The notes below the pieces were generated by a model, which was given only the letters and a program-made list of their open reading frames with translations, was not told the origin of the DNA and ran no database searches. Made by a program: the position numbers and the translations under genes. A stretch of 55,034 bases of DNA from assembly GCF_003332305.1 (NCBI RefSeq), contig NZ_QOIO01000037.1:1-55034 (forward strand). Direction: 5' to 3'. Positions 1 through 9,476 of this stretch are shown here, piece after piece. The stretch's first letter is position 1. Each line of letters starts with the position of its first letter. The stretch is from Microvirga aerophila. GTDB lineage: Bacteria > Pseudomonadota > Alphaproteobacteria > Rhizobiales > Beijerinckiaceae.

Positions 1-1
1 G

Positions 2-621
2 GCCCGCCCGCGCCATTATGCCAAGAGCGAGGCCGCGGTGGCGGTTTTTAAAAAGAGTTTCCCGCGCGTGTGGCGGAAATCGCGTCCCACGAGGCCGATG
101 GCAAGCCGCTAGAGATCTGGTTTGCCGATGAGGCGCGGGTGGGTCAGAAGAACAAAATCACCCGGCGCTGGGCGAAGCGCGGCACCCGTCCGTCGGCGCA
201 GCGGGATCTGAGAACCGCCTCGACATACATCTTTGGGGCGATCTGCCCGGCGAAGGGCAAAGCCGCCGGCCTGGTTCTGCCGCGCTGCACGACCGAGGCG
301 ATGACGTTGCATCTGACCGAGATCTCGCAAGCCGTCGCGCCGGGGGCGCATGCGGTGCTGCTGCTGGATCAGGCGGGCTGGCACGTCTCGAGGAAGCTGA
401 AGGTGCCAGCCAACATCACCCTGGTGCCACTCCCGGCCAAAGCGCCCGAGTTGAACCCGGTGGAGAATATCTGGCAATTCATGAGGGAGAACTGGATCTC
501 CAACCGGATCTTCATGTCCTACACGGACATTCTCGATCATTGCTGCGCGGCTTGGAACAAGCTCGTCGAGCAGCCTTGGACCATCATGTCCATTGGCCTA
601 CGAGACTGGGCCAATGTATGA
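2..621 (+). CDS. IS630-family transposase, 5'-truncated, with -1 frameshift
   Basis: This is the C-terminal half of a DDE transposase. The catalytic triad is visible as WFADEARVG, LLLDQAGWH and PELNPVENIW. The reading frame is split. The frame entering the window (from base 2) reads RPRHYAKSEAAVAVFKK up to about base 55. The catalytic part is in the -1 frame, which has its own TAA at 49-51. A -1 slip on the A-run at 50-54 joins them as FKKEFPARVAEI, the continuous sequence expected for this family. The split may be programmed frameshifting, as in the other IS630 element at the right end of the window, or a decay mutation. A GTG at 70 opens the second frame but is probably not the real start. 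Confidence 0.85.
49..55 (+). other. Candidate -1 frameshift site (TAAAAAG)
   Basis: Five T followed by five A and a G (45-55). In the incoming frame the codons are TTT AAA AAG. Slipping back one base after AAG gives GAG TTT CCC and restores a full-length transposase. The heptamer resembles the A_AAA_AAG class used by many insertion sequences, but with a T in the first position. Confidence 0.5.
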
Positions 622-649
622 GCATCAGCGCCGATTGGTATAAGAGGCC

Positions 650-1195
650 TCAATGCCCCTCGAAGCTCACGAGGCTTCGTACTTCGACGCCGAGGTCGCG
701 CAGTTTCTGGGCTCCGCCGAGATCCGGCAGGTCGATGATGAAGCAGGCGGCCACGATGTTGGCGCCCATCTGGCGCAGGAGCTGGGTGGCGGCGACCGCC
801 GTACCGCCGGTGGCGATCAGGTCGTCGATGAGGATGACGCGCTCGTCCTGGCCGATGGCGTCGGTGTGGATCTCCATCTCGTCGACGCCATATTCCAGTG
901 AATAGGCGATGCGCACCGTTTCATGGGGCAGCTTGCCCTTCTTGCGGATCGGCACGAAACCCGACGAGAGCTGATGGGCGACTGCGCCCCCGAGGATGAA
1001 CCCGCGCGCCTCGATCCCCGCCACCTTGTCGACGCGCCCACCCGCGAAGGGGTGGACTAGCTCGTCCACCGCACGGCGGAAGGCGCGCGCATCCCCGAGC
1101 AGGGTCGTGATGTCCCGGAAGATGATGCCGGGCTTGGGGTAGTCCGGGATCGACCGGATGGCCGATTTGAGATCGGTGAGGAGGCGCTGGTCCAT
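650..1195 (-). CDS. apt: Adenine phosphoribosyltransferase
   Basis: Cytoplasmic purine salvage enzyme converting adenine and PRPP to AMP. The 181-aa product has the PRPP-binding motif [13 protein letters not shown] at residues 120-132 and the family N-terminus with [11 protein letters not shown]. The ATG at 1195 is chosen because it gives the usual family length; an upstream ATG at 1261 would add 22 residues that do not look like Apt. It lies 70 bases downstream of mtnP on the same strand, so the adenine released by MtnP can be recycled at once. The IS630 element lies just beyond its stop codon. Confidence 0.96.
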   Translation of the reverse strand: MDQRLLTDLKSAIRSIPDYPKPGIIFRDITTLLGDARAFRRAVDELVHPFAGGRVDKVAGIEARGFILGGAVAHQLSSGFVPIRKKGKLPHETVRIAYSLEYGVDEMEIHTDAIGQDERVILIDDLIATGGTAVAATQLLRQMGANIVAACFIIDLPDLGGAQKLRDLGVEVRSLVSFEGH

Positions 1196-1265
1196 ACGGA
1201 AGCTCGGTTTTGAGAGGAACATACTATCGAGAGGGCGGCCAGAAGGCCACCATGGGCTCACCCTG

Positions 1266-2135
1266 TTACAGGACGCGGCCGGCGACCGCGTCGAGTTTCT
1301 TCAACAGTTCAGGATCGCGCACGGACGGAGCGGTCATGATGGCGCCGTCGAGAGCCCGGTCGGACCGGTTGGGACACGGCTCGTGCTCGGCCGGAAAATC
1401 CCGGGCGATGCGAGCGATCAGGCCTGCGACCTTGGAGGCGTTCTGCTGCGCCACCGCCACGACGGCTGCGACATCCACATCGTCGTGCTCAGGGTGCCAG
1501 CAATCGAAATCCGTCACCATGGCGACCGTCGCATAGGTGATCTCGGCCTCGCGGGCGAGCTTGGCCTCCGGCATGGCCGTCATGCCGATGACATCGTAGC
1601 CCAGACCCTTGTAGGTCATTGACTCCGCATAGGTGGAGAATTGCGGCCCCTCGATGCACACATAGGTGCCGCCCTGGTGAAACGGGATATCCTCCGCGCT
1701 CGCCGCGTCGGCGATGCGCTGCTGCAGCTTGGGCCCGACGGGATGGGCCATGGGCACATGCGCCGCGCAGCCTCGTCCGAAAAATGAGGTTTCACGGCGG
1801 AATGTCCGATCCACGAACTGATCCACGAGCACGAAGAAGCCGGGGTAGAACTCGGCCCTGAGCGAACCGCAAGCCGAAACCGAGATCAGGTCGGTCACCC
1901 CAGCCCGCTTCAGCACGTCGATATTGGCCCGGTAATTGATGTCGGACGGGGAGTAGAAATGGCCGCGTCCATGCCGGGGCAGGAACACCACCTTGGTCTG
2001 TCCAATCCGGCCGATCCGTAAGGTGTCCGACGGCTCGCCCCAGGGTGAAGCGATGCGCTCCTCGCGCATATCCTCGAGCCCGGGCAGGTTGTACACGCCC
2101 GATCCGCCGATGATGCCCAGCACTGCTTTCGTCAT
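1266..2135 (-). CDS. mtnP: S-methyl-5'-thioadenosine phosphorylase
   Basis: Cleaves methylthioadenosine, a by-product of polyamine and homoserine-lactone synthesis, with phosphate to adenine and 5-methylthioribose-1-phosphate. The 289-aa protein is full length for the PNP/MTAP family. Visible features are the phosphate loop GGSGVY near the N-terminus, RHGRGH, and the substrate-site segment [12 protein letters not shown]. It is followed by apt, an arrangement common in this order. No MTR-1-P isomerase gene is nearby, so the fate of the methylthioribose part cannot be seen here. Confidence 0.95.
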   Translation of the reverse strand: MTKAVLGIIGGSGVYNLPGLEDMREERIASPWGEPSDTLRIGRIGQTKVVFLPRHGRGHFYSPSDINYRANIDVLKRAGVTDLISVSACGSLRAEFYPGFFVLVDQFVDRTFRRETSFFGRGCAAHVPMAHPVGPKLQQRIADAASAEDIPFHQGGTYVCIEGPQFSTYAESMTYKGLGYDVIGMTAMPEAKLAREAEITYATVAMVTDFDCWHPEHDDVDVAAVVAVAQQNASKVAGLIARIARDFPAEHEPCPNRSDRALDGAIMTAPSVRDPELLKKLDAVAGRVL

Positions 2136-2194
2136 GTCGCCTCGGTTAGTGTTGGGACCGGACAGGAACCAGCCTCGTCCGCCGGGGAGACATA

Positions 2195-2836
2195 TCAGCC
2201 CGCCCGGCCAAGCGGAACCGATACGATTTCGTCACCGACGAGACAGGGGAAAAGCGTCTCCCGGAAGATCCTGAGGCGCTCGACCTGGACGGTCAGCGCA
2301 ACTGGAAGCGCTTCGATCTGGTCCACGACTGCGGCCGGCATCGGTCGGGCGGCCGAGAAGCGGGCAAGGGTCGAATGGATCATGTCGTAGCGCCGATGCT
2401 CCATGCCAGTGGGAGGCGTGAGCGTGTCGACGATCCTCTCCCGCAAACGCTCGATCTGCCCCGACTCGTCCCGCGCAATGGCGATGACACCGACAGGGGC
2501 GACCTGAAGCCGGGAAAAACGCAACTCGAGGGGCCGGGCGTCCGCGCAGAACTCCTCAAGAAGCGCCCTGGCAGGCCCACCAATCTCGTTCCAATACGCG
2601 TTCTTGTCGAACCCATCTGTGATGGGAACGACCGGATAGATCGTGACGTGAAGGGAGTGCGCCGGAGGCTGGTGGAACGCGCCGGGCCATTGGGCAACGA
2701 CGGCCTGCTGAAGGCCGTGAAGGTCCGCCTGCGCCTGCGGCGTCAGGTGCGGCTGGGCATGGACCGCATGGCAGGGGTTGCCGAACAGGGTGTCGACCGT
2801 TGGATGAAGAGGGCTGGGATTTGTTTCGGGGCGCAA
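2195..2836 (-). CDS. 2H phosphoesterase / 2'-5' RNA ligase-like protein
   Basis: A 213-aa soluble protein with the two HxTx motifs of the 2H phosphoesterase superfamily: HVTI at residues 63-66 and HSTL at 153-156. Each supplies a catalytic His and Thr from one lobe of the fold. Members hydrolyse 2',3'-cyclic phosphates or 2'-5' linked nucleotides, or ligate RNA; the substrate cannot be told from sequence. It is on the same strand as mtnP, 59 bases upstream, so co-transcription is possible. The family assignment rests on the paired motifs and their spacing of about 90 residues. Confidence 0.75.
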   Translation of the reverse strand: MRPETNPSPLHPTVDTLFGNPCHAVHAQPHLTPQAQADLHGLQQAVVAQWPGAFHQPPAHSLHVTIYPVVPITDGFDKNAYWNEIGGPARALLEEFCADARPLELRFSRLQVAPVGVIAIARDESGQIERLRERIVDTLTPPTGMEHRRYDMIHSTLARFSAARPMPAAVVDQIEALPVALTVQVERLRIFRETLFPCLVGDEIVSVPLGRAG

Positions 2837-2894
2837 GGTTCGTCCATGGATCTGGCGTCCTCGGCTTTACCTTACCGAACCGTCACAGGCCTAG

Positions 2895-2929
2895 CCGAAA
2901 AAGAAAAGGCCCCGGAAGCCGGGGCCTTT
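2895..2929 (-). terminator. Intrinsic terminator of the petABC operon
   Basis: An 11-bp perfect stem (2905-2915 with 2919-2929) and a 3-base loop. On the minus strand it is followed by TTTTCTTTTT, just after the petC stop codon. It separates petABC from the downstream 2H phosphoesterase gene. Confidence 0.85.
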
Positions 2930-2936
2930 CAAACCA

Positions 2937-3821
2937 TCAGGGATTGTGCGTCATCGGAGGGGTGGCATGGCCCTCGACCTCGCCGCCGACCCGGGCCCAG
3001 ATCTTCTTCTTGGTGAAGTAGAGCAGAACTGACAGGGCGATGAGGAACAGCATCACCTGGAAGCCGAGGCGCTTGCGGGCCTCGAGATGCGGCTCGGCCG
3101 TCCAGGTCAGGAAGGCCGTGATGTCGCGAGCGTACTGGTCCACCGTCTCGGGCGCCTGCGCCTGGCCGTTGGCGTCCTTCGGATACTCGACCTGACCGTC
3201 GCTGATGGGCTTGGGCATCGCGATGATGTGGCCGGGGAAGTACTCGTTGTAGTGGCCGCCTTCCGGCACCTGGAAGCCCGCCGGGGGCTCATGATAGCCG
3301 TTGAGCAGGGCCACGAGATAATCCGCGCCGTTCTCCGAATATTGCCGGAAGACGTCCAGGATGAACCACGGGAAGCCGCGCTCGTAGGTGCGGGCCTTCG
3401 CCATCAGGGACAGATCCGGGGGAGCCTTGCCGCCATTGGCCGCAGCGGCTGCGTTCTCGTTGGGGAACGGAGCCGGGAAGCGGTCGGCCGCCCGGCCGGG
3501 ACGCTCGAACATGTCGCCAGCGTCGTTGGGGCCGTCCTGGACCTTGTACTCGGCCGCGAGCGCGCGGACCTGGGCCTCGGAGAACTCCGGACCGCCGGGC
3601 TGCGAGAGGTTGCGGAAGGCCACGTAGCTCAAGGAGTGGCAGGAGGCGCAAACCTCCCGGTAAACCTTGAAGCCGCGCTGCAGCTGGGCCCGGTCGAACT
3701 TGCCGAAGGGACCCTGGAAGGTCCAGCTCAGCTGCGGCGGAACAGGGGTTTCGCCGGCGGCGAATGCGGGAGCCGAGAGGCCGAGAAGGGCCGCGGCGAT
3801 GAGAAGAGTACGCTTCATCAT
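2937..3821 (-). CDS. petC: Cytochrome c1 of the bc1 complex
   Basis: Haem-bearing subunit of ubiquinol-cytochrome c reductase, 294 aa, on the periplasmic side of the inner membrane. It has a Sec signal peptide (residues 1-21, ending AFA), the haem c motif CASCH at 58-62, a likely axial Met in IAMPKP, and a C-terminal anchor helix followed by KKKIW. The start at 3821 is preceded by GAGGAA with suitable spacing; a second ATG follows directly. It is last in petA-petB-petC, 23 bases after petB, and is a separate gene, not fused to cytochrome b as in Bradyrhizobium fbcH. Confidence 0.96.
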   Translation of the reverse strand: MMKRTLLIAAALLGLSAPAFAAGETPVPPQLSWTFQGPFGKFDRAQLQRGFKVYREVCASCHSLSYVAFRNLSQPGGPEFSEAQVRALAAEYKVQDGPNDAGDMFERPGRAADRFPAPFPNENAAAAANGGKAPPDLSLMAKARTYERGFPWFILDVFRQYSENGADYLVALLNGYHEPPAGFQVPEGGHYNEYFPGHIIAMPKPISDGQVEYPKDANGQAQAPETVDQYARDITAFLTWTAEPHLEARKRLGFQVMLFLIALSVLLYFTKKKIWARVGGEVEGHATPPMTHNP

Positions 3822-3844
3822 GATGTTGTTCCTCAGCGCTCGCT

Positions 3845-5125
3845 TTAGCCCTTGGATTGCGGCTCGGCATTGGCGCCGACAGGGATGCCCGCGCCGCCCT
3901 TCTGCACGCCCATCACCGATTCGAGGATCGAGTTCGGCAGCGGCAGCGGACGCTCGAAGAGGCCGAGCAGCGGCAGGACCACCAGGAAGTGGATGAAGTA
4001 GTACGCGGTGGCGATCTGGGACACGATCACATACCAGCCTTCCGCAGGCTTCGAGCCGAGCCAGCCGAGCAGCACGCAGACAGCGACGAAGACCCAGAAG
4101 AAGAACTTGTACTGAGGGCGGTAGGCGGTCGAGCGGACCTTGGACGTGTCGAGCCACGGCATCAGGAACCACACGAGGATCGCCGAGAACATCGCGATGA
4201 CGCCGCCGAGCTTGTCCGGAATGGCGCGCAGGATGGCGTAGAAGGGCAAGAAGTACCATTCGGGCACGATGTGGGCCGGGGTCACGGCCGGGTTCGCCGG
4301 GATGTAGTTGTCCGCGTGGCCGAGGTAGTTCGGGATGTAGAACACCCACCAGGCGAAGAAGATCATGAACACGACGACCGCGAAGATGTCCTTGATCGTG
4401 GCGTAGGGGGTGAACGGAACCGCGTCCTTGCCGGACTTGATCGGGATGCCGGTCGGGTTGTTCTGGCCCGGCACGTGCAGCGCCCAGACGTGGAGGATGA
4501 CCACGCCGAAGATCATGAAGGGCAGCAGGAAGTGCAGGGAGAAGAAGCGGTTGAGGGTCGGGTTGCCGACCGAGTAGCCGCCCCAGAGGAAGCTCACGAT
4601 CGTCTCGCCCACGACCGGGATCGCCGAAAACAGGTTGGTGATCACGGTGGCGCCCCAGAAGCTCATCTGGCCCCAGGGAAGGACGTAGCCCATGAACGCG
4701 GTAGCCATCATCAGGATGAAGATGATGACGCCGAGGATGTACAGAACCTCGCGCGGAGCCTTGTAGGAGCCGTAATAGAAGTTCCGGAAGATGTGGATGT
4801 ACACGGCCACGAAGAACATCGACGCGCCGTTGGCGTGCAGGTAGCGCAGCAGCCAGCCGTAGTTCACATCACGCATGATGTGCTCGACCGACTGGAACGC
4901 CATGGAGGCGTTCGGCGTGTAGTACATCGCCAAGAACACGCCGGTGACGATCTGGGCCACGAGCATGAACACCAGGATGGCGCCGAAGGTCCAGAAATAG
5001 GTCAGGTTCCGCGGCACCGGAAACGCGATGAAGGACGAGTGGACGAGGCTCGCGATCGGCAGGCGGCTCTCGAACCATTTACCGAAGGCGCTCTTGGGAA
5101 CGTAGGTCGTGGGGTGCTGACTCAT
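3845..5125 (-). CDS. petB: Cytochrome b of the bc1 complex
   Basis: Integral membrane subunit carrying both b haems and the quinol oxidation and quinone reduction sites; 426 aa, eight predicted helices. The quinol-site motif [13 protein letters not shown] is clear, as are the haem-ligand helices with paired His (for example [20 protein letters not shown], and [20 protein letters not shown]). The ATG at 5125 gives the normal N-terminus [17 protein letters not shown]. It sits 35 bases after petA and is co-transcribed with it. Nothing unusual was seen. Confidence 0.97.
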   Translation of the reverse strand: MSQHPTTYVPKSAFGKWFESRLPIASLVHSSFIAFPVPRNLTYFWTFGAILVFMLVAQIVTGVFLAMYYTPNASMAFQSVEHIMRDVNYGWLLRYLHANGASMFFVAVYIHIFRNFYYGSYKAPREVLYILGVIIFILMMATAFMGYVLPWGQMSFWGATVITNLFSAIPVVGETIVSFLWGGYSVGNPTLNRFFSLHFLLPFMIFGVVILHVWALHVPGQNNPTGIPIKSGKDAVPFTPYATIKDIFAVVVFMIFFAWWVFYIPNYLGHADNYIPANPAVTPAHIVPEWYFLPFYAILRAIPDKLGGVIAMFSAILVWFLMPWLDTSKVRSTAYRPQYKFFFWVFVAVCVLLGWLGSKPAEGWYVIVSQIATAYYFIHFLVVLPLLGLFERPLPLPNSILESVMGVQKGGAGIPVGANAEPQSKG

Positions 5126-5160
5126 GGATATCGCCTGATCGCAGTGATCGTCGCGGAAAA

Positions 5161-5727
5161 TTATGCCGTGGCTTCGTCTTGGCCGATAACGATCTTCGTA
5201 TCGGACGTGAAGGCGTAGGGCGGGATCGGCAGATTGATGGGAGCCGGACCGCCGCGAACGCGGCCGGACGTATCGAAGACCGAGCCGTGGCAGGGGCAGA
5301 ACCAGCCGTGATACTCGCCCTGCTGGCCCAGCGGCACGCAGCCCAGATGGGTGCAGTTGCCGTAGACGATCAGCCACTGGGCGTGATCCGGCTTCACGCG
5401 GGCCGAATCCGGCTGCGGATCGCGCAAGGAGGCGACGTTCACATCCTCGGCGGCCTTGATTTCATCGGCGGTGCGGTGCCGGACGAAAATGAGCTTACCG
5501 CGCCAGAAGACCTTGACGATCTGCCCTTCGGCGATGGGCGTCAGATCGACCTCCACCGGCGCGCCAGCCGCCACGGTCGCCGCATCGGGCGCCAGCGACT
5601 GGACGAAAGGCCATACCAGGGTGGCGCCGCCGACAGCGGCGGCTGCGCCTGTGGCGATGTAAAGGAAATCGCGCCGTGTCGGCTCAGCGACATGAGTGGT
5701 GGTCTCGGCCACTTGGCTCTCCAGCAT
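5161..5727 (-). CDS. petA: Rieske iron-sulfur protein of the bc1 complex
   Basis: Carries the 2Fe-2S cluster that takes an electron from ubiquinol. Numbered from the ATG at 5727 (188 aa), the twin-arginine signal-anchor is [17 protein letters not shown] at 17-33, and cluster ligands are C125/H127 in CTHLGC and C144/H147 in CPCH, with the supporting disulfide cysteines C130 and C146. The start is uncertain. The ATG at 5727 has no good ribosome site, whereas GTG at 5712 is preceded by GGAG at proper spacing and gives a 183-aa protein beginning [16 protein letters not shown]. It is the first gene of petABC. Confidence 0.96.
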   Translation of the reverse strand: MLESQVAETTTHVAEPTRRDFLYIATGAAAAVGGATLVWPFVQSLAPDAATVAAGAPVEVDLTPIAEGQIVKVFWRGKLIFVRHRTADEIKAAEDVNVASLRDPQPDSARVKPDHAQWLIVYGNCTHLGCVPLGQQGEYHGWFCPCHGSVFDTSGRVRGGPAPINLPIPPYAFTSDTKIVIGQDEATA

Positions 5728-5758
5728 TCGTCAAAAAACGAGAACCGCGCGTCTGAAA

Positions 5759-5778
5759 TGCCTCGGAAACCCGAGGCA
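5759..5778 (-). other. 8-bp hairpin between ABC exporter and petA
   Basis: TGCCTCGG (5759-5766) and CCGAGGCA (5771-5778) pair perfectly around a 4-base loop, 32 bases upstream of petA. It may end the ABC exporter transcript or sit in the petABC leader. On the minus strand it is followed by TTTCAG and, later, a run of six T, so termination is possible but not convincing. Confidence 0.45.
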
Positions 5779-5919
5779 CCGGCACGCTGCTTATCCCTTC
5801 GAACAAACATGTGCGCCAACGCGCGCGCAATGCGACTGGGCGTCGCCGCGCGCAGGCTCTTTGGCACGGTCAAGCCCGCCTGTCCATAGCCGGATTGGAG
5901 ATGTTCCAGCCTGGATCGC

Positions 5920-7767
5920 TCAACCGGACGCCGTTTCGTCAGCCCCGAGGAAGCCCCCGGATTGGCGGCGCCACAACCTGGCATAGAGCCCGCCCCGCTC
6001 CAGAAGCTCCGAATGGCTTCCTTCCTCGACGATCCGGCCCTGATCGATCACGATGAGCCGGTCTAGGGCCGCGATGGTGGACAGGCGGTGCGCGATGGCG
6101 ATCACTGTCTTGCCCTCCATGAGGGCGGAAAGGGACTCCTGGATCGCCGCCTCCACCTCGGAGTCCAGAGCCGAGGTGGCCTCGTCCAGCACCAGGATGG
6201 GGGCGTCCTTGAGGATCACGCGGGCGATGGCGACGCGCTGGCGCTGACCTCCCGAGAGCTTGACGCCCCGCTCCCCCACATGGGCCTCGTAACCCCGCCT
6301 GCCCCGGTGATCCTCAAGATCGACGATGAAGTCGTGAGCGTGGGCGAGCCGGGCCGCCTGCTCGATCTCCCGGTCCCGGGCGTCCGGGCGGCCATAGGCG
6401 ATGTTGTCCCGGATCGAGCGGTGCAGCAGGGAGGTGTCCTGCGTCACCATGGCAATGGCGGCCCGCAGGGAATCCTGACTGACCTGGGCGATATCCTGCC
6501 CGTCAATGAGGATGCGCCCGCTCTCCAAGTCGTGGAGGCGAAGCAGAAGGGAGGTAATCGTCGTCTTTCCGGCCCCGCTTGCGCCCACCAGGCCGACCTT
6601 CTCGCCCGCCTGGATCGTGAGGCTGAAATCCTCGATGATCCCGTCCTCTCGGCCATAGTGGAACGACACGTTCTCGAAACGCACCTCTCCCCGGGCGACC
6701 GCGAGTCGCGGAGCTGCCGGCGCATCCACGATCTCGTGGGGGCTGGCGATGGTCTGCATGCTCTCTTGTACGACGCCGACATTCTCGAAGACCCCGCGCA
6801 CGGTCTGCATCACCCAACCGGACATGGCCAGGATCCGCATCACCAGGGCGAGCCCCGTCGCCGTCTCGCCGCTGGTCATGAGGCCTCGGGTCCACAGGTA
6901 GATCGAGAGCCCCCCGGTGGACACGAGCAGCATGCTGTTCATGACCGTGAGAAGCCCAGTGGTGCTGGTGATCAGCCGGAACGAATCCAGGAACGCTCGG
7001 GTGTGGGCCGCCAAGGCTTCTCGCACGGCGGATCGCTCCTCCCGGGCACGAGCGAAAAGCTTCACCGTGAGGATGTTGGTGTAGCTGTCCACGATCCGCC
7101 CAACCAGGACCGAACGGGTATCGGCAGTCCTGAGCGAAAGCTTCCTGGCCCTCGGCACGAAGAATCGCAGCAAAAGGACATAGCCGAGGATCCACAGCCC
7201 CATGGGCAGCGCGAGCCAGGGGCTGATGGTCGAGAACAGGCCGAGCGCCGTGAAGGCAAAGATCGCCACATAAAGAAGCGTGTCGAGGATCGTGACGGCG
7301 ATCTCGCGGATGGCCCCGCCGGCCTGGGTGATGCGGTTGGCGAGACGCCCGGCGAAATCCGCCTGGAAGTAGCTCAGCGCGTGTCCCAGCGTGTAAACGT
7401 GGGTCCGCCAGCGGATCATGTTGGTGCTTTGCGGCACGAGGATCTGATTGGTGGCGATCTCGTGCGCGATGTGCAGGACAGGCCTCACAACAAGGATCAG
7501 GACCCCGACCAGCAGGAGGGCCGTACCGTGATCCTCCCAGAGACGTTCGGGAGTCGACCGCGCCAGCAGGTCCACCAACCAGCCGATCAGGATGTAGAGG
7601 GACGATTCGAGGATCCCGACGATCAGGGCGACGATGAAGAGAGCCCCCAGCCAGAAGCGGACGGGCTTTAGATAATACCAGGCGAAACGGCCCACGGTGC
7701 CGGGGGGCGTCTCATCCTCGTTGAAAGGGGCGAACGGGTCGATCCGTTCCTCAAACCACCGATACAT
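5920..7767 (-). CDS. ABC exporter, fused permease and ATPase (MsbA/ABCB type)
   Basis: A 615-aa half-transporter: six transmembrane helices in roughly residues 35-330, then a nucleotide-binding domain. Walker A is GASGAGKTT at 395-403, signature LSGGQ at 504-508, Walker B ILVLDE at 524-529, and the switch His is H560. It would work as a homodimer exporting lipid, peptide or drug; the substrate cannot be deduced. It is upstream of petABC on the same strand with a 192-base gap and divergent from trmL, so it probably has its own promoter in 7768-7869. Confidence 0.9.
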   Translation of the reverse strand: MYRWFEERIDPFAPFNEDETPPGTVGRFAWYYLKPVRFWLGALFIVALIVGILESSLYILIGWLVDLLARSTPERLWEDHGTALLLVGVLILVVRPVLHIAHEIATNQILVPQSTNMIRWRTHVYTLGHALSYFQADFAGRLANRITQAGGAIREIAVTILDTLLYVAIFAFTALGLFSTISPWLALPMGLWILGYVLLLRFFVPRARKLSLRTADTRSVLVGRIVDSYTNILTVKLFARAREERSAVREALAAHTRAFLDSFRLITSTTGLLTVMNSMLLVSTGGLSIYLWTRGLMTSGETATGLALVMRILAMSGWVMQTVRGVFENVGVVQESMQTIASPHEIVDAPAAPRLAVARGEVRFENVSFHYGREDGIIEDFSLTIQAGEKVGLVGASGAGKTTITSLLLRLHDLESGRILIDGQDIAQVSQDSLRAAIAMVTQDTSLLHRSIRDNIAYGRPDARDREIEQAARLAHAHDFIVDLEDHRGRRGYEAHVGERGVKLSGGQRQRVAIARVILKDAPILVLDEATSALDSEVEAAIQESLSALMEGKTVIAIAHRLSTIAALDRLIVIDQGRIVEEGSHSELLERGGLYARLWRRQSGGFLGADETASG

Positions 7768-7869
7768 CCTGATCCCCGGGATCTTCTTGCTGAACCCAAC
7801 CCCTGCTTAACACCACCGGCAGCGAAGCGTTCACTTGACGCAGGAGCGTCCTGCCCCGATGACGCTCCC

Positions 7870-8349
7870 ATGCCTCGTCTCGCCATCTACCAACCCGATA
7901 TTCCGCAGAACACCGGCACTATGCTGCGCCTTACGGCCTGCCTGGGCGTGCCGGTCGAGATCATCGAGCCCGCCGGATTCGACGTTTCCGACCGAAACCT
8001 GCGCCGGTCCGGCATGGATTATCTGGAGCGCGCCGCAATCACCCGCCACGTCTCATGGACCAGCTTCGAGACGTGGCGCCAAGGGGCTGGAGCCCGCCTT
8101 GTCCTGGCCACCACCAAGGCGGCTATCCCCTACGCCGAGTTCGCCTACGACCTCGACGACATCATCCTCGTGGGACGAGAATCGGCAGGGGTGCCGGACG
8201 AGGTTCACCAGGCCGCCGATGCGAGGATCGTCATTCCCATGCGGCCAGGGCTGCGCTCCCTCAACGTGGCCATCACGGCCGCGATGATCCTGGGCGAGGC
8301 GCTGCGGCAGACGAATGGCTTTCCAAACGCCGCCATTTCAGGGACATGA
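7870..8349 (+). CDS. trmL: tRNA (cytidine/uridine(34)-2'-O)-methyltransferase
   Basis: SPOUT-family methylase modifying the wobble base of tRNA-Leu isoacceptors with S-adenosylmethionine; acts as a dimer. The 159-aa length fits TrmL. Family motifs seen are the N-terminal YQPDIPQNTGTMLRLTACLG, the central LVGRESAGVP, and the C-terminal knot segment RIVIPMRPGLRSLNVAITAA. The ATG at 7870 gives the canonical MPRLAIYQPDIPQN start although no strong ribosome site precedes it. It is divergent from the ABC exporter. Confidence 0.94.
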   Translation: MPRLAIYQPDIPQNTGTMLRLTACLGVPVEIIEPAGFDVSDRNLRRSGMDYLERAAITRHVSWTSFETWRQGAGARLVLATTKAAIPYAEFAYDLDDIILVGRESAGVPDEVHQAADARIVIPMRPGLRSLNVAITAAMILGEALRQTNGFPNAAISGT

Positions 8350-8389
8350 AACATCACCGTCACGTCGGGGGATTGGCCCATCACTCCAT

Positions 8390-8487
8390 CCTCATCCTGA
8401 TGAGCCACGCAGTGGCGTCTCGAAGGAGGCTGCAATGAGCAATGGAAACATCCCGTGCTTTGAGACGCCTCGCTCCTCAGGATGAGG
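8390..8487. repeat. Imperfect palindromic intergenic repeat
   Basis: A nested inverted repeat between trmL and hemF. Outer arms CCTCATCCTGATGAGC (8390-8405) and GCTCCTCAGGATGAGG (8472-8487) match at 15 of 16 positions. Inner arms GGCGTCTCGAA (8414-8424) and TTTGAGACGCC (8459-8469) differ at one. It resembles the dispersed CCTCATCCTGAGGAGC-type palindromes common in Hyphomicrobiales genomes. Its transcript would fold into one long hairpin; no coding frame fits. Confidence 0.75.
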
Positions 8488-8559
8488 GCTGTGGGACATT
8501 CTCGTTACATGTCCAGCCTCTAGCGTAAATCTTCGTCTTGCCTCTCAGGAATCAACACC

Positions 8560-9456
8560 ATGACCGACAAAGCCGCCATCGAGACCATGCAGACCGAGGC
8601 TCCCGCTTGGTTCGCCTCCCTGCGGGATCGGATCTGCGCCGCCTTCGAGGCCCTGGAGGACGAGGTGACGGCTCCCCTGCCTCCGGAAGCGACCGCACCC
8701 GGGCGCTTCGAGCGCAAGCCGTGGGAGCGCAAGGATCACAGCGGCAACCCTGGGGGTGGCGGCGTCATGTCGATCATGCGCGGCCGGGTCTTCGAGAAAG
8801 TCGGCGTGCATATCTCGACGGTGCACGGCGAATTCGCGCCTGAATTCCGCGGACAGATTCCCGGCTCGGACCAGGATCCGCGGTTCTGGGCCTCGGGCAT
8901 TTCGCTGATCGCCCATCCCTGGAACCCGCACGTGCCGACCGTGCACATGAACACACGCTTCGTCGTGACCACGAAACCCTGGTTCGGCGGCGGCGCCGAC
9001 CTCACGCCAGTGCTGGACAGACGGCGAACCCAAGACGATCCGGACACGGCTGCGTTTCATGCTGCCTTCAAGGAGGCTTGCGACCGGCACCAGCCGGCGG
9101 TGGATTACGCCAAGTACAAGGCTTGGTGCGACGAGTACTTCTTTCTCAAGCACCGCAACGAGCCCCGCGGCATCGGCGGAATCTTCTACGATTATCACTG
9201 GACCGGAGCCCCGGAGGCCGATCTCGCCTTCACCCGCGACGTGGGCGAAGCCTTCCTGAAGATCTACCCGGAGATCGTTCGCCGCAACGTCGGAACGGCC
9301 TGGACCGAGGCGGACCGGACGGAGCAGCAGATGCGGCGCGGGCGCTATGTGGAATTCAACCTGCTCTACGACCGGGGCACGATCTTCGGTCTGAAGACCG
9401 GCGGCAACATCGAGTCGATCCTCTCGTCAATGCCGCCGACTGTCCGCTGGCCCTGA
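8560..9456 (+). CDS. hemF: Coproporphyrinogen III oxidase, oxygen-dependent
   Basis: Oxidatively decarboxylates coproporphyrinogen III to protoporphyrinogen IX in haem synthesis, in the cytoplasm as a dimer. The 298-aa protein is full length. It has the family signatures [38 protein letters not shown] and [14 protein letters not shown]. The ATG is preceded by AGGA at suitable spacing. Its oxygen-dependent chemistry fits an aerobic lifestyle. No FNR or Irr box was found in the upstream 200 bases, which instead hold the palindromic repeat. Confidence 0.96.
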   Translation: MTDKAAIETMQTEAPAWFASLRDRICAAFEALEDEVTAPLPPEATAPGRFERKPWERKDHSGNPGGGGVMSIMRGRVFEKVGVHISTVHGEFAPEFRGQIPGSDQDPRFWASGISLIAHPWNPHVPTVHMNTRFVVTTKPWFGGGADLTPVLDRRRTQDDPDTAAFHAAFKEACDRHQPAVDYAKYKAWCDEYFFLKHRNEPRGIGGIFYDYHWTGAPEADLAFTRDVGEAFLKIYPEIVRRNVGTAWTEADRTEQQMRRGRYVEFNLLYDRGTIFGLKTGGNIESILSSMPPTVRWP

Positions 9457-9476
9457 GGCCGGAAGCAGCGCCCCCC

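Larger units (their letters stand above)
1..642 (+). mobile_element. IS630-family element, 3' part only
   Basis: The left edge of the window lies inside an IS630-type insertion sequence; only the distal part of the transposase and the right end remain. IS630 elements insert at TA dinucleotides and duplicate them. The TA at about 639-642, following the stretch GCATCAGCGCCGATTGG, is a plausible right boundary, but the left end is outside the window so no terminal repeat can be paired. A stem-loop (CATTGGCC at 591-598 with GGCCAATG at 609-616) lies at the end of the transposase gene. The element stops about 8 bases beyond the 3' end of apt, so it has landed in the gap behind that gene. Confidence 0.75.

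Noticed and set aside
3857..5218. Long open frame antisense to petB (453 codons)
   Set aside because: It is a shadow of a high-GC gene: rich in Arg, His, Asp and Glu, with no domain, while the other strand encodes clear cytochrome b.
5728..5919. Irr or Fur-type box in front of petABC
   Set aside because: The only palindrome there is the TGCCTCGG hairpin, which does not resemble either consensus.
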